Shown here: positions 9,777 to 20,366 of the stretch, in pieces
Position numbering within the stretch: the first letter of the stretch is position 1
Layout of the letters: each line of letters begins with the position of its first letter
Assembly: GCA_902595425.1 (NCBI GenBank)
Contig: CACJPV010000004.1
Coordinates: forward strand, 1 to 47,005
Origin: an uncultured Alphaproteobacteria bacterium
GTDB lineage: Bacteria; Pseudomonadota; Alphaproteobacteria; HIMB59; GCA-002718135
Length of the DNA: 47,005 bases
Direction of reading: 5' to 3'
Translations under genes and position numbers: made by a program
Notes under the pieces: model-generated
What the model saw: the letters and a program-made list of their open reading frames with translations, nothing else
The model's database searches: none
Told to the model about the DNA's origin: nothing

Positions 9777-10982
9777 ATGAATAAAATCGTAATGAAATTT
9801 GGCGGAACTTCAGTTGCTGGAACTGAAAAACTGAAAAATATTGCCAAGATAGTTAAATCTCAATTAAAAAATAATAAACTTATTGTTATTTTATCAGCAA
9901 TGGCAGGCGAAACAAATAAATTGCAAAGCTATCTTGATGAATTTCAAGAACAAAATTCAATAGAGAGTGATTTGGTTTTAACATCGGGTGAGCAGGTAAC
10001 AATTGGGTTATTATCTGTTGCCTTGAAAAATTTAGGAGTTAAATCCATACCATTGCTTGGTTGGCAAGTGCCAATATTGACTGATGAGAACTATGAAAAA
10101 GCTAAAATACTTAATATAGATAAAAAAAGAATAAAAGAATATTTCTTAAATTATGATGTTATTGTTCTTGCAGGATTTCAAGGTATAAATTTAACTGGCA
10201 AAATTACTTCACTAGGCAGAGGAGGATCTGATACAACAGCAGTGGCAATAGCATCAGCTATAGATGCTGAACGATGTGATATTTATACTGATGTAGATGG
10301 AGTATTTACTACAGATCCTAATATTGAATCAAATGCAAAAAAAATATCTAAATTATCATATGAGGAGATGTTAGAAATGTCCTCTACTGGCGCAAAAGTT
10401 TTGCATACAAGATCTGTTGAGCTTGCGATGAAGAATAATTTAACATTACAAGTTTTGTCCTCAATAACAAACAAGACAGGTACTTTTATTGTAGATGAAA
10501 AAGAACTTATTGAAAAAGAGATTGTAAGCGGTGTTAGCTATAGTAATAACGAAGCAAAAGTATCCATTTCAGGAATTTTAGATAAACCAGGAATTTCAGC
10601 AAAAATTTTTGGTCTTATGGCAGAAAATAATATTAATGTAGATATGATTGTTCAAAACATTTCTCAAGATGGAATATCTGCAAATATGACATTTACAATA
10701 AATCAAAAAGACTATGACTTAACGAAAACAGTTATTGAAAATAGTAAAAAATTATTTGATTATAAATCATTATCCCTTGATAAAAAGGTAGCAAAAATTT
10801 CAGTTATTGGAATGGGTATGATGTCTCAAGCCGGAGTTGCAGAAAAAATGTTTAAGACACTCGCAAAGAATTCGATAAATATATTGGCTATTTCAACATC
10901 AGAGATAAAAATTAGTGTTTTAATTGATAAAAAACACACGAATATTGCTGTTAAAACTCTTCATGAGGTTTATAATCTCTAA
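9777..10982 (+). CDS. lysC: Aspartate kinase
   Basis: LysC phosphorylates aspartate, the entry step to lysine, threonine, methionine and diaminopimelate for peptidoglycan. The 401-residue protein begins with the kinase signature KFGGTSVAG (residues 7-15), has SLGRGGSDTTAVA in the catalytic core and ends in two ACT domains (from about residue 260, beginning EAKVSISGILDKPGISAK), which normally carry lysine/threonine feedback control. The size is that of the single-function class. In many relatives ptsP lies next downstream, but here rodZ follows after 11 bases. Confidence 0.96.
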   Translation: MNKIVMKFGGTSVAGTEKLKNIAKIVKSQLKNNKLIVILSAMAGETNKLQSYLDEFQEQNSIESDLVLTSGEQVTIGLLSVALKNLGVKSIPLLGWQVPILTDENYEKAKILNIDKKRIKEYFLNYDVIVLAGFQGINLTGKITSLGRGGSDTTAVAIASAIDAERCDIYTDVDGVFTTDPNIESNAKKISKLSYEEMLEMSSTGAKVLHTRSVELAMKNNLTLQVLSSITNKTGTFIVDEKELIEKEIVSGVSYSNNEAKVSISGILDKPGISAKIFGLMAENNINVDMIVQNISQDGISANMTFTINQKDYDLTKTVIENSKKLFDYKSLSLDKKVAKISVIGMGMMSQAGVAEKMFKTLAKNSINILAISTSEIKISVLIDKKHTNIAVKTLHEVYNL

Positions 10983-10993
10983 TAAAATTTTTT

Positions 10994-11812
10994 ATGCAGT
11001 CTATAGGTCAAATTTTAAAAAAGAATAGAGCTAGTAGAAATTTAGAAATCTTAGACGTTTCTAAAGAACTGAAAATCTCTAAAGAAATTTTAATGAACCT
11101 TGAAAGTGATTATATTCCATCAAATATTGATATAGTTTATTTAATTGGTCATTTAAGATCTTATTGCAATTTTTTAAATATAGATGAAAATGAAATAGTA
11201 AAACAATTCAAAGATATTTATCTTACAAATGAAAGCAAAAATGTTGAAATAAAAAGACCACTAGATGCAAATAATTCTTTATTTTCATACAAATTAATTT
11301 CTTTATTATTAATTGTAATAATTTTTTCATCTTTTTATTTTTTATTTATTGAAGTTGATAATACAAAAAGGGAATATGCATTAATACCAGATTTACCTGA
11401 AAACTATATTTCAACAATTGAAGAAGCTAACTTAAATTCGACCTTTGAAAATACTAAAATTGCAAATAATGAAGTTAAAAATTATGCTAAATTTGATGTT
11501 AACAAAAGTTCATCAAGTGTAGTTGCTTCAATTCCTTTAATTGAAGACCATAAGTCAAAAGCTACTCTAGTTACTCTTAAATTTTTAGATGATGCATGGC
11601 TTCAAATAAGAGATACAAATGATGAGATAATTATAAGTCAACTTATGAATAAAAATGATGAGTATTCTTATAATTTAGATTTAAATTACTCTATTACATC
11701 TGGAAATGCTGGCCATATTATGGTTTTAATTGATCAAAAAGTTCGAGGAAAGATTGGAAAAAAAGGACAAGTTGTTGATTCTATAGTTTTAGAACAAGAT
11801 TTTATTAATTAG
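10994..11812 (+). CDS. rodZ: RodZ-like helix-turn-helix membrane protein
   Basis: RodZ links the MreB cytoskeleton to the elongation machinery and sets rod shape. This 272-residue protein has a cytoplasmic HTH domain (residues about 1-75, with [20 protein letters not shown] and [16 protein letters not shown]), a transmembrane helix at about 100-119 and a periplasmic C-terminal beta domain of the DUF4115 type beginning near residue 192 ([17 protein letters not shown]). That layout defines the family. It lies between lysC and ispG, the rodZ-ispG adjacency being common in proteobacteria. Without an mreB gene in the window the shape role rests on the family. Confidence 0.85.
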   Translation: MQSIGQILKKNRASRNLEILDVSKELKISKEILMNLESDYIPSNIDIVYLIGHLRSYCNFLNIDENEIVKQFKDIYLTNESKNVEIKRPLDANNSLFSYKLISLLLIVIIFSSFYFLFIEVDNTKREYALIPDLPENYISTIEEANLNSTFENTKIANNEVKNYAKFDVNKSSSSVVASIPLIEDHKSKATLVTLKFLDDAWLQIRDTNDEIIISQLMNKNDEYSYNLDLNYSITSGNAGHIMVLIDQKVRGKIGKKGQVVDSIVLEQDFIN

Positions 11813-11816
11813 CTTG

Positions 11817-12908
11817 ATGTTAAGATCATATCAAAAAATCAATAGAAGAAAAACACGTGTAATTAATGTTGGGGACGTATTGATTGGAGGTAACAATCCT
11901 GTTTCAGTCCAGACAATGACAAATACTTTAACAGTTGATGTAAATTCTACTATTAACCAAATAAATAGAGTGGTTAAAGCAGGGGCGGATTTAGTAAGAG
12001 TATCTATACCCGATAAAGACTCATCTAAAAGCTTAAGAGAAATTGTTAAAAAAAGCAAGATACCAATAATTGCAGATATTCATTTTCATTATAAAAGAGC
12101 AATAGAGGCGGCTGAAAATGGAGCTAGTTGTCTTCGAATAAATCCTGGCAATATTGGTTCGGAAGAAAAAGTGCGGGATGTTATTAAAGCAGCTAAAAAT
12201 AATAATTGTTCAATTAGAATAGGTGTTAATGGTGGTAGCCTGGAGAAAAAAATTTTGGAAAAATATTCAGAGCCAAATCCAAAAGCTCTTATAGAAAGTG
12301 CTCTTAATAATATAAAAATTCTTGAAGATAATGATTTTTTTAATTTTAAAATAAGTGTTAAATCTTCAGATATTTTTATGGCGATAAAAGCTTATCAGGG
12401 TCTAGCAGAGCTTTGTGATTACCCGCTCCATCTAGGTATTACAGAGGCAGGTGGTAAAAGAACAGGATCAATAAAGTCATCAATTGGTATGGGAAATCTA
12501 TTATTAAATGGTATCGGAGATACTATAAGAGTTTCTCTATCGGACGATCCAGAAGAGGAGGTCAAGGTTGGCTATGAAATATTGAAAAGCTTAGGAATTA
12601 GAAACAGAGGTGTTAAAATAATTTCTTGCCCTTCATGCGCTAGACAACAATTTAAAGTAATAGAATTAGTTAAAAAATTAGAAAAATCATTAGAGGATGT
12701 TGAAAAACCTATAACAGTTTCAATAATTGGATGTGTTGTAAATGGTCCTGGGGAAGCCAATATGACCAATATCGGAATAACTGGTGGCGGTAATAACACC
12801 CATATGATTTATGTAGATGGTAAGAAAGATCATATAATTAAAGATAGAGATTTAGCTACTTATCTAGAAGATATAATTAGAAAAAAAGTTGAAAATAGTA
12901 GTATATAG
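11817..12908 (+). CDS. ispG: 4-hydroxy-3-methylbut-2-enyl diphosphate synthase
   Basis: IspG (GcpE) reductively converts ME-cPP to HMBPP in the MEP isoprenoid pathway, using a [4Fe-4S] cluster. I prefer ATG 11817 over the in-frame TTG at 11814. The 363 residues contain [14 protein letters not shown] near the N-terminus, GVNGGSLE in the barrel, and the cluster ligands Cys271, Cys274 (CPSC) and Cys306 with Glu313 ([10 protein letters not shown]). The order rodZ-ispG-hisS, with 6 bases before hisS, suggests one transcript. Its product feeds the prenyl chain made by IspA, encoded later in this window. Confidence 0.96.
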   Translation: MLRSYQKINRRKTRVINVGDVLIGGNNPVSVQTMTNTLTVDVNSTINQINRVVKAGADLVRVSIPDKDSSKSLREIVKKSKIPIIADIHFHYKRAIEAAENGASCLRINPGNIGSEEKVRDVIKAAKNNNCSIRIGVNGGSLEKKILEKYSEPNPKALIESALNNIKILEDNDFFNFKISVKSSDIFMAIKAYQGLAELCDYPLHLGITEAGGKRTGSIKSSIGMGNLLLNGIGDTIRVSLSDDPEEEVKVGYEILKSLGIRNRGVKIISCPSCARQQFKVIELVKKLEKSLEDVEKPITVSIIGCVVNGPGEANMTNIGITGGGNNTHMIYVDGKKDHIIKDRDLATYLEDIIRKKVENSSI

Positions 12909-12914
12909 GACATT

Positions 12915-14147
12915 ATGAAAATTAATCCTGTTAGAGGAACGCATGATCTCTTTGGTAAAGAAATTAATAAATTCAATAATATCATTTTAGAAGTTAAAGA
13001 TACTGCGAGAAAATTTGGATTTGATGAAATAATAACTCCTATATTTGAAAAATCAGACTTATTTAAAAAACCTTTAGGTGAGCAAAGTGACGTTGTTTTG
13101 AAAGAAATGTATACTTTTACTGATAGGAATGAGGAAGAATTAACTTTAAGACCTGAATACACAACTCCTATGATTAGAGCGGCTATATCAAATGGTCTTT
13201 TAAATAATTTACCAGCCAAATTTTTTGGAACAGGACAAATGTTTAGAAGAGAAAGACCACAAAAAGGTAGATATAGACAATTTAATCAAATAAATTTTGA
13301 AAATTTTGGATCTGATGACTCTTTTGCAGATGTAGAGATTATAAATTTGGCAAGTCAATTACTAAAAAAAATATTACCAAAAAAAAATATTTCATTAAAT
13401 ATAAATACTTTAGGAAACAGAGAAAACTTGCAAGATTATAAGAAAATTCTTTCAAAATATTTTAAAGATAATCAAAATTCTTTATCTAGTGAAAGTGTTA
13501 GTAAAATTGATTCTAATCCTTTGAGAATTTTAGACTCAAAAAATATTCAAGATAAAGAAATAGTATTAAAATGCCCTAAGCTCATTGAATTAATTTCAAA
13601 AACAGATTTGAATTCTTATGAGGAAATAAAAGTTTATCTAAAAGATCTTGATATTACAATTTTTGAAGATTTGAATCTGGTTAGGGGTTTAGATTATTAT
13701 TGTCATACAGTGTTTGAATTCAAGTCTAATGAAATCGGCAGTCAGGATACATTACTAGGTGGTGGAAGATATAATGGATTAATAAATAAACTAGGAGGTA
13801 AAGATATTCCTGGTATTGGATGGGCAGCAGGTATTGAAAGATTAATGCTTTTAATGAATGATAGTCCCGCTACATCAGAAGATATTCATTTGGCAATTCA
13901 AGATCAAACTTTAAAAAAAAATGCAATTAAAATACACGACTATTTAATAAAAAATAATTTATCTGTTTATTGGAACTATAAATATAATATAAAAAAATCT
14001 TTGTCTTTAGCAAGTGAAAAAAAAGCTAAATTTATTTTAATAATTGGTGAAGAGGAAAATATAGAAAATAATTATATTCTTAAAAATCTTTATAATGGAG
14101 AACAAAAAGTTGTTAAGTTTGAAGAAATTTTAGATTATATAAAATGA
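12915..14147 (+). CDS. hisS: Histidine--tRNA ligase
   Basis: HisRS charges tRNA-His. The 410-residue class II synthetase shows motif 1 region [15 protein letters not shown] start ([13 protein letters not shown]), motif 2 in [21 protein letters not shown], the histidine A motif [15 protein letters not shown] at about residue 256, and motif 3 in [16 protein letters not shown] short anticodon-binding domain closes the protein. The gene ends in an ATGA overlap with prfA, indicating translational coupling. Confidence 0.96.
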   Translation: MKINPVRGTHDLFGKEINKFNNIILEVKDTARKFGFDEIITPIFEKSDLFKKPLGEQSDVVLKEMYTFTDRNEEELTLRPEYTTPMIRAAISNGLLNNLPAKFFGTGQMFRRERPQKGRYRQFNQINFENFGSDDSFADVEIINLASQLLKKILPKKNISLNINTLGNRENLQDYKKILSKYFKDNQNSLSSESVSKIDSNPLRILDSKNIQDKEIVLKCPKLIELISKTDLNSYEEIKVYLKDLDITIFEDLNLVRGLDYYCHTVFEFKSNEIGSQDTLLGGGRYNGLINKLGGKDIPGIGWAAGIERLMLLMNDSPATSEDIHLAIQDQTLKKNAIKIHDYLIKNNLSVYWNYKYNIKKSLSLASEKKAKFILIIGEEENIENNYILKNLYNGEQKVVKFEEILDYIK

Positions 14148-15220
14148 TAAATTTTGAAAAGCAGTTTGATAACATTGAGTCTAAATTTCGAGAAATTGAA
14201 AATAATTTAAATAATCAATCCAATTTAGATACTGAAAAATTAGTAAAATTAAATAAAGAATATGCTGAGTTAATTCCAATAGTAGAGTCAATAAAAAAAT
14301 ATAAAAAAGATAAAAAAGAGATATTTGAGTTATCAAAATTGACTAAAGATAATGATAATTTGATTAAAGAAATAGCGGAAATTGAATTAAAAGAAAAAAA
14401 GAAATCAATTACAATTTTAGAGAGTGATTTAATGAGACTCTTAATTCCAAAAGATGAAAATGATAAAAAAAATTCTATATTAGAAATTCGTGCAGGAACA
14501 GGAGGTGATGAAGCTTCTTTATTTGCAGCTGATTTATTTTCAATGTATCAACGTTTTTCAGATTTAAATAATTGGAAATTTGAAATTTTATCTATATCAG
14601 AGACTGGGCTAAAAGGAATAAAAGAAGTAGTTTGTAATATTTCTGGATATAATGTTTTTTCGAAATTAAAATTTGAGTCAGGTGTTCATAGGGTACAGAG
14701 AGTACCAGCTACTGAAAGTAGTGGGAGAGTTCATACATCGGCAGCAACCGTGGCTGTATTACCCGAAGCTGAGGAGGTTGATGTTAATATTGAAGACAAG
14801 GATCTGAGAATAGATGTTTTTAGATCTAGTGGTCCTGGTGGTCAATCTGTTAACACAACTGATAGCGCTGTCAGAATTACTCATATACCAACTGGCATAG
14901 TAGTTTCCCAACAAGATGAAAAATCTCAACATAAAAATAAGGCAAAAGCACTTAAGATCCTAAGATCAAGAATACTTGATAATGAAATACAAGAAAAAAA
15001 TAAACAAAGATCATTAGAAAGAAAAAATCAAGTTGGATCTGGAGATCGATCTGAAAGAATCAGAACTTACAATTTTCCTCAGGGTAGAGTATCTGATCAC
15101 AGAATAAATTTAACACTTTATAATTTAACTGAAATTCTTGAAGGGGATTTGGATAATTTAATTAATCCATTAATTGCTAATGATGAAACTAGTAAATTAG
15201 CAGAATTAGGTCATGAGTGA
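14144..15220 (+). CDS. prfA: Peptide chain release factor 1
   Basis: RF1 reads UAA and UAG and triggers release of the finished peptide. In 358 residues the codon-recognition motif PAT is at 188-190 and the catalytic GGQ at 232-234 within [18 protein letters not shown] helical N-terminal domain precedes them. It overlaps hisS upstream by four bases and prmC downstream by eight, so release factor and its modifying enzyme are made together, as in most bacteria. Confidence 0.97.
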   Translation: MINFEKQFDNIESKFREIENNLNNQSNLDTEKLVKLNKEYAELIPIVESIKKYKKDKKEIFELSKLTKDNDNLIKEIAEIELKEKKKSITILESDLMRLLIPKDENDKKNSILEIRAGTGGDEASLFAADLFSMYQRFSDLNNWKFEILSISETGLKGIKEVVCNISGYNVFSKLKFESGVHRVQRVPATESSGRVHTSAATVAVLPEAEEVDVNIEDKDLRIDVFRSSGPGGQSVNTTDSAVRITHIPTGIVVSQQDEKSQHKNKAKALKILRSRILDNEIQEKNKQRSLERKNQVGSGDRSERIRTYNFPQGRVSDHRINLTLYNLTEILEGDLDNLINPLIANDETSKLAELGHE

Positions 15221-16043
15221 GTTTCTTTTAAAAAAAATAACAAAATTAAAAGAAAAAAAAATACCAAATCCTGAAATTGACTTAAGGGTAATGATAAATA
15301 ACTCTAAATTAAAAAATAAAGAAATTATTTTTAGTGATTTTAAATTAGAGCAAATAAATATTAAAAAATTCAATTCATTATTTGAAAGAAGATTGTTAAA
15401 TGAACCTATTTCAAAAATTATAAATAAAAAGAGTTTTTGGAAAGATAGTTTTTTTGTAAATCATGATGTTTTGGATCCTAGACCTGAAACCGAGGGTATA
15501 ATTGAGGAAAGTATTAGAGTATTCAAAAACAGAAAAGAAAAAATTAAAATATTGGATATTGGTACAGGCTCAGGGGCAATTGCAATTTCTTTAGCAAGAG
15601 AGTTTCTCGATGCTAGCATAGTTGCAATAGATATTTCTAAAAAAGCACTCAAAGTTGCAAAAAAAAATATAATTGATAAAAGACTTGAAAATAGAATTCA
15701 TTTGAAAAATACAACTATTGATTTAATAAATGAAGATTTTGACTTAATTGTTTCTAATCCTCCCTATATTTCAAAAAATGAGTTATCTAATATTTCTAGA
15801 GAAATTAAAGGCTTTGAACCGTTGATTGCTTTAGATGGAGGGATTGATGGATTGATGTTTTATAGAGATTTTGCAATAAATGTGCCTAGATTGATGAAGC
15901 CTAATTCTTATTTTATTTTTGAAATAGGTGAGACGCAATTTGATGCTTGTCGAGAAATTTTTGCAAATTCAGTGTTAAAATTTGAAAAAAAAGTCTCAGA
16001 TTTGCAAAAAAAAGATAGAATTATGATTTTTTCAAAGATATAG
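15213..16043 (+). CDS. prmC: Release factor glutamine methyltransferase
   Basis: PrmC (HemK) methylates the glutamine of the GGQ motif in RF1 and RF2, improving peptide release. Of 276 residues, an N-terminal helical bundle (with DPRPETEG at about residues 88-95, the usual landmark) is followed by SAM motif [14 protein letters not shown] (about 113-125) and the glutamine-methylase motif NPPY (182-185). The start ATG overlaps the end of prfA by eight bases. Confidence 0.95.
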   Translation: MSEFLLKKITKLKEKKIPNPEIDLRVMINNSKLKNKEIIFSDFKLEQINIKKFNSLFERRLLNEPISKIINKKSFWKDSFFVNHDVLDPRPETEGIIEESIRVFKNRKEKIKILDIGTGSGAIAISLAREFLDASIVAIDISKKALKVAKKNIIDKRLENRIHLKNTTIDLINEDFDLIVSNPPYISKNELSNISREIKGFEPLIALDGGIDGLMFYRDFAINVPRLMKPNSYFIFEIGETQFDACREIFANSVLKFEKKVSDLQKKDRIMIFSKI

Positions 16044-16114
16044 GATATAAATTAATTAGAAAATTATAGTTTAAAATTAAATTTAAAAATTTTCAAAAAA
16101 ATTAACAATAATAT

Positions 16115-16567
16115 ATGTTTACAAAAAAAAATGGTCGTATGACCTATAAGTCAAACAGAAGAACAACCTTTAAGCGAAATAACAATTTTGCTTCAAAAGG
16201 CAGGAATAAAGGAAACATTATACAACAGTATAATAAGTATCTTAAGTTAGCTAAAGATACTTCAAGTTCAGGAGATACAATTCAGGCTGAATATTACTTT
16301 CAATTCACAGATCATTATTATCGTCTAATGTTAGAATTAGGTATCAATTTAGATGAAAATTTAAGTCAAACAGAGACAAAAGATACAGCTTCAGAAAATT
16401 CTAATACCGAAAGCAAAATTAATGCATCATCTGAAGTTATTAATACGAATGAAGAAAAAACTAAAGATAATGAAGATAATGAAGATAATCAAGACAATGA
16501 GTCTATCGAGTCAATTCCATTCATTTCTGAGCCTGTAAAAAAAAGAAAAGTAAAAAATAATGAGTAA
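16115..16567 (+). CDS. DUF4167 domain protein, probable RNA-binding basic protein
   Basis: The 150-residue protein has a basic N-terminus (residues 1-32, rich in Lys, Arg and Asn) and then the DUF4167 core: IQQYNKYLKLAKDTSSSGD followed by AEYYFQFTDHYYRLML. The tail is acidic, with repeated EDNEDN. DUF4167 proteins are widespread in alphaproteobacteria directly after prmC and are thought to bind RNA or ribosomes, though this is not well established. The gap to prmC (71 bases) is AT-rich with no obvious terminator. Its stop abuts that of the convergent M23 peptidase gene with no gap. Confidence 0.85.
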   Translation: MFTKKNGRMTYKSNRRTTFKRNNNFASKGRNKGNIIQQYNKYLKLAKDTSSSGDTIQAEYYFQFTDHYYRLMLELGINLDENLSQTETKDTASENSNTESKINASSEVINTNEEKTKDNEDNEDNQDNESIESIPFISEPVKKRKVKNNE

Positions 16568-17860
16568 TTATTCAAACAAATTATTTAAATGATTAGCTAA
16601 AATCGTTTTGTATTCTCTATTAAATCTAATTAACTCATCACCTTCCAAAATTTTACCAGACGGTAATTTTAAATTTAAAGGATTAATTTGTTTATTTTGG
16701 TATATTATTTCATAATGAAGATGAGGACCAGTTGATCTTCCAGTATTTCCTACATATCCGATTACTTCACCTTGATTAACTCTTACTCCTTTACTTATTC
16801 CTTTTTTATAACCACTTAAATGGGCATACGCTGTTTTGTACTCATTATTGTGACGTATTCTAATGTATTTTCCATATCCTCCATTTCTTCCCACATATTC
16901 AACTATACCATTACCTCCTGCATAAATTGGAGTTCCAATTGGAGCAGCAAAATCTATTCCTTTGTGCATTTTATTAAAACCTGAAATTGGATGTTTTCTC
17001 ATACCAAAGCTAGAGGATAACTTCGCACCATCCAAGGGTGTTTTGAGGATAGATTTTTTTACATTTTTACCCTCTCTATTGAAATAATCTATAAAACCCT
17101 CATTTGTAAAAAATTTAAAATATTCTAATGAATTTTTATCAATTTCAATTTTAGCATACTCAATGTTTCCAATTGAAAAATCTAATGCATTTTCAACAAA
17201 TGTTTTTTCATAAGCAATAGACACCAGTGTATTTTTTTTTATATCTCTTTGAAAATCTAAATCAAAACTAAACAACTGGATTAATTTAATTAAGACTTCG
17301 TTTGGAACATCATTTTCTATACCATCTGTGTAGAGTGAGTTAAGTATTATATACTCTTTTGACTCAATAGTAGAAAAAGTATTTAATTCTTTTTTAGTTA
17401 CTTCCATCTTGTCTGATAAATTAATAATTAGTATAGTTTTATAATCTAACTCAATTATAATTTTTTTTGTTATATTTTTTTTATCACTAAAAAATGAAAT
17501 TTTTTGATTAATTTTTAAGCCTTTTAGGTTAAACTCACTATTAACTAAATTGATTATTTCAAATTTATTATATTTAAAAAGAAAATTATCTAAAATTTCT
17601 GAAAAAGTTTGCCCCTTTTTAACAGTAATTACTTCTTCATTTAGGTTTATAACTGAATTATCTATTGAGTCTTGAACTATTGAGGTTGGAGAATTTCTTT
17701 CTGGTTCATTTACAATTTCTTGTTTTTGAATTTTCTTATGTTTAGTATCAGAAACAATAACATTTTTTTTAAAATTTAAATTTGATACATTTGTGAAGAA
17801 AATATAAAAACCAAAAACAATCAATACAAGTAAATTTATTTTTTTAAAACTTATTGGCAT
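16568..17860 (-). CDS. M23 family metallopeptidase (peptidoglycan hydrolase or activator)
   Basis: This 430-residue protein has an N-terminal membrane anchor (about residues 8-24) and a LysM/OapA-like segment beginning ITVKKGQTFSEIL. A C-terminal LytM domain follows: GAKLSSSFGMRKHPISGFNK leads into zinc ligands His299 and Asp303 (HKGID), with His380 and His382 (HLH) near the end. All four catalytic positions are present, so it can be an active DD-endopeptidase acting on peptidoglycan cross-links in the periplasm, unlike degenerate EnvC/NlpD activators. It is probably transcribed from upstream with the flavin reductase and GNAT genes (3-base gap). Confidence 0.9.
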   Translation of the reverse strand: MPISFKKINLLVLIVFGFYIFFTNVSNLNFKKNVIVSDTKHKKIQKQEIVNEPERNSPTSIVQDSIDNSVINLNEEVITVKKGQTFSEILDNFLFKYNKFEIINLVNSEFNLKGLKINQKISFFSDKKNITKKIIIELDYKTILIINLSDKMEVTKKELNTFSTIESKEYIILNSLYTDGIENDVPNEVLIKLIQLFSFDLDFQRDIKKNTLVSIAYEKTFVENALDFSIGNIEYAKIEIDKNSLEYFKFFTNEGFIDYFNREGKNVKKSILKTPLDGAKLSSSFGMRKHPISGFNKMHKGIDFAAPIGTPIYAGGNGIVEYVGRNGGYGKYIRIRHNNEYKTAYAHLSGYKKGISKGVRVNQGEVIGYVGNTGRSTGPHLHYEIIYQNKQINPLNLKLPSGKILEGDELIRFNREYKTILANHLNNLFE

Positions 17861-17863
17861 TAA

Positions 17864-18328
17864 TTAAAAATATTTTGAATTAAAATAAATAAGAGGTTTT
17901 AAAGTTTCATTATTCATAACCTTTAATACTTTACAAATAAATATTAAATGATCACCTTTTTTTATTTTATCTATTATTTTACAATCTAGATTTGATATAC
18001 AATTTTTGATAATAGGATTTCCATTCTTTAAAAGCTGGTAGTCAATTTTTTTCCAATATGGGGAATTTTTTGCAAAGTTATCAGAAATGTATTTCTGTTT
18101 TTTGCTTAAAACATTGATTGAAATAAATTCAGCATTCTTAAAAACTTGTAATTTTGAAGATTTTACATCAAGTGAAAATAAAACTAAAGGTGGTGAGAGT
18201 GATAACGATGAAAATGAATTTATTGTTTTTCCATATAAAATAGAGTTTTTGTTTGTCGCAATAACTGTGATGCCTGTTGAAAATTTTGATAATGTTTTTT
18301 TAAAATTTTGAGTATTTACTTTCTTCAT
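17864..18328 (-). CDS. Flavin reductase-like domain protein
   Basis: The 154-residue protein has the FMN-binding split-barrel pattern: FKKTLSKFSTGITVIATN at the start, TINSFSSLSLSPPLVLFSLD in the middle, and GDHLIFICKVLKV near the end. Members reduce flavin with NAD(P)H for a partner monooxygenase, or bind flavin for other purposes. No monooxygenase is encoded nearby, so the partner is unknown. It starts in an ATGA overlap with the upstream acetyltransferase gene. The lack of a recognisable nicotinamide-site motif prevents assigning the specificity. Confidence 0.85.
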   Translation of the reverse strand: MKKVNTQNFKKTLSKFSTGITVIATNKNSILYGKTINSFSSLSLSPPLVLFSLDVKSSKLQVFKNAEFISINVLSKKQKYISDNFAKNSPYWKKIDYQLLKNGNPIIKNCISNLDCKIIDKIKKGDHLIFICKVLKVMNNETLKPLIYFNSKYF

Positions 18329-18825
18329 AAATCTTTTTGCATAATTATAGAGTCAATCCACTTACCCTTTTTAAACCCAATTTTTTTTAATTTACCACAA
18401 TTTTTAAAACCTAATTTCTTGTGAACTTTGATTGATCCAACACTATCTATACTGCCAATTACTGCAACTATTTTTTTAATTTCTCTATTTTTTTTTGATG
18501 AACTGATCAATTCTTTTAACAATCTATATCCTATACCTTTTTTTAAATAATTACTATGGACGTAAATTGTATTTTCAAAAGCAAATCTGTAACCACTTTT
18601 ATCTCTAAATTTATTTAAATACGCAATACCTACTAGGTTTTTATCAATTATTGCTGCTAGATAAGGTAATTTCTTTTTAGTAATATTTCTATAGTTGTTG
18701 GTAAAATCTTTCAAACTGATTTTCTTTTCTTCAAAATTAGAAAAAGAGTTATCTATATAATAGTTATATATTTTGAGCGCATCTTTTAAATTCTTCTTTA
18801 GAAGAGGGGTTATTTGCAAATTCAT
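18325..18825 (-). CDS. GNAT family N-acetyltransferase (phosphinothricin acetyltransferase-like)
   Basis: This 166-residue GCN5-type acetyltransferase resembles the Pat/YncA subfamily. It has FAFENTIYVHSNYLKKGIGY followed by RLLKELI, where the [RQ]xxGx[GA] acetyl-CoA-binding segment reads KKGIGY. Later come VGSIKVHKKLGFKNCGKLKK and KKGKWIDSIIMQK, typical of subfamily C-termini. Members acetylate small amines such as methionine sulfoximine or phosphinothricin; the substrate here is unknown. It is the first gene of the minus-strand trio with the flavin reductase and M23 peptidase. Confidence 0.88.
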   Translation of the reverse strand: MNLQITPLLKKNLKDALKIYNYYIDNSFSNFEEKKISLKDFTNNYRNITKKKLPYLAAIIDKNLVGIAYLNKFRDKSGYRFAFENTIYVHSNYLKKGIGYRLLKELISSSKKNREIKKIVAVIGSIDSVGSIKVHKKLGFKNCGKLKKIGFKKGKWIDSIIMQKDL

Positions 18826-18880
18826 TTAATTGCTTTTTATAGATTTATTTGTAATTTAGAATAATTAATTATTTGATATT

Positions 18881-18955
18881 GGGTGCGTAGCTCAGCGGTA
18901 GAGCACTGCCTCGACACGGCAGGGGTCACAGGTTCAATCCCTGTCGCACCCACCA
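18881..18955 (+). tRNA. tRNA-Val (anticodon GAC)
   Basis: A complete cloverleaf can be drawn. The acceptor GGGTGCG (18881-18887) pairs with CGCACCC (18945-18951). The D arm is GCTC/GAGC. The anticodon stem CTGCC/GGCAG encloses the loop TCGACAC with anticodon GAC, and the T arm is ACAGG-TTCAATC-CCTGT. Discriminator A and an encoded CCA end the gene. GAC reads valine GUC/GUU codons. Confidence 0.96.
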
Positions 18956-19009
18956 AATATTTATATTTTCAGCTATTGAAATTATATAAATTAATATAGA
19001 TATATACAC

Positions 19010-19423
19010 ATGATAAAATGTTTTATTGTTGCTGTTTTAATAGCATCAATTATATTTTTAATAATAGATGTAATTTGGCTATCTTTTGCTACTAAATCCT
19101 TCTATAGACCATTATTAGGCGATCTAATCTCTGATAAACCTGTATTATGGGCGGCAGGACTGTTTTATATTTTGTATATGTTTGGTATGGCAGTAATTGT
19201 TATACAGCCATGCATTGAACCAAGCGGTTTATCAAAATCTTTATACACAGGCTTTATTTTTGGTTTAGTCGCTTATGGAACATATAATTTGACTAACATG
19301 GCAGTTCTAAAAGATTGGTCGCCTACGGTAGTTTTTGTTGATATGTTTTGGGGAGGATCTCTAACTGCCGTATCTGCTTCTACAGGAATTTATGTAGCAA
19401 AAAAAATAGTTCATTTTAATTAA
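19010..19423 (+). CDS. DUF2177 family integral membrane protein
   Basis: The 137-residue protein has four predicted membrane helices: residues about 5-25, 45-68, 78-98 and 110-130. It contains the DUF2177 landmarks DVIWLSFATKSFYRPLLGDL near the N-terminus, YGTYNLTNMAVLKDWSPTV in the third helix region and DMFWGG before the fourth helix. The function of DUF2177 is unknown. It follows tRNA-Val by 54 bases and ends one base before the convergent ispA stop. Confidence 0.9.
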   Translation: MIKCFIVAVLIASIIFLIIDVIWLSFATKSFYRPLLGDLISDKPVLWAAGLFYILYMFGMAVIVIQPCIEPSGLSKSLYTGFIFGLVAYGTYNLTNMAVLKDWSPTVVFVDMFWGGSLTAVSASTGIYVAKKIVHFN

Positions 19424-19424
19424 T

Positions 19425-20306
19425 TTACTTTAACCTTTTTATATTAAAATATAACAACTCTTCAAGCATCGGGTATTTTTCAAATTCATTTTTATTTTTT
19501 TTAATAAAATTATAAATATTTTTTTCACAAAAATTTATTGTATTTTTTTTACCCATTATACTTAATAAAGTTCTTTTGCCTTGTTTTTTATCTTTTCCAG
19601 GTGTTTTGCCAATCTCTTCAAATGAATTTACTTCATCAAATAAATCATCCATAATTTGAAATATTGTTCCAAACAATGCACCATAGTTTTTACTAAACTT
19701 AATTCTTTTATTTGTTGCACCCTTTATAATAAAAGGAGCAGCAAAAGAAAACTCAAATAGTTTTCCAGTTTTTTTTCTATACATTTCGATAATTTTATTT
19801 TTACTTAATATTTTGTTTTCATATAATAAATCTAAAGATTGACCACCTGCCAAACCACTATAACCAGTACATAAGGTTAAATAATTAATTAGTTGCAAAT
19901 TTTTTTCTTTACTTATTTTTGTTAAGCTTCCAGATAGTAATTGAAATGCAAAATCATGCAGAGCATCGCCAGCTAGAATTGCGCTTGCCTCACCATATTT
20001 TTTGTGAGTGCTTGGCTTGCCTCTTCTAAAATCATCATTATCCATGCTTGGGAGATCATCATGAATTAAGGAATATGAATGAATAGACTCTATTGAAGCT
20101 GAGATTACCATCGCATTTTTTGTTGATAAATTTACAATTTTAGAAGACTCAGAGACTAAGAAGGTTCTTATTCTTTTGCCTCCATTAATTGAGCCATATT
20201 TCATTGCTTTTGCTAGTAAGCTAGTATCAAGTTTTTTTTGCAATATTTTATTGTAAAATTTATCAAATTTTAACTTGTTAAGATCTATTAACTTATTTAT
20301 TTTCAT
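19425..20306 (-). CDS. ispA: Farnesyl/geranylgeranyl diphosphate synthase-type prenyltransferase
   Basis: This 293-residue enzyme condenses isopentenyl diphosphate with allylic diphosphates to make C15 (possibly C20) prenyl diphosphate. It has GGKRIRTFL, the first aspartate motif DDLPSMD (residues 83-89) with DDFRRGKPSTHKKYGEA after it, and the second motif DDLFDE with GKTPGKDKKQGKRTLLS. The residues before the first motif (HSYSLIH) resemble bacterial FPP synthases, so farnesyl diphosphate is the best guess. dxs, often nearby, is not in the window. Confidence 0.92.
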   Translation of the reverse strand: MKINKLIDLNKLKFDKFYNKILQKKLDTSLLAKAMKYGSINGGKRIRTFLVSESSKIVNLSTKNAMVISASIESIHSYSLIHDDLPSMDNDDFRRGKPSTHKKYGEASAILAGDALHDFAFQLLSGSLTKISKEKNLQLINYLTLCTGYSGLAGGQSLDLLYENKILSKNKIIEMYRKKTGKLFEFSFAAPFIIKGATNKRIKFSKNYGALFGTIFQIMDDLFDEVNSFEEIGKTPGKDKKQGKRTLLSIMGKKNTINFCEKNIYNFIKKNKNEFEKYPMLEELLYFNIKRLK

Positions 20307-20366
20307 ATTTGTTTTTTTATATTTGTTTTAATCTCTAAATTAATTATTACAATAAACTAATAAAAT

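Noticed and set aside
11814..11816. TTG start for ispG
   Set aside because: The ATG three bases later gives the same protein minus one residue and is the more usual start codon.
16440..16510. Repeating GATAATGAA-type units in the DUF4167 tail
   Set aside because: They encode an acidic low-complexity tail, common in this family, and are not a separate repeat element.
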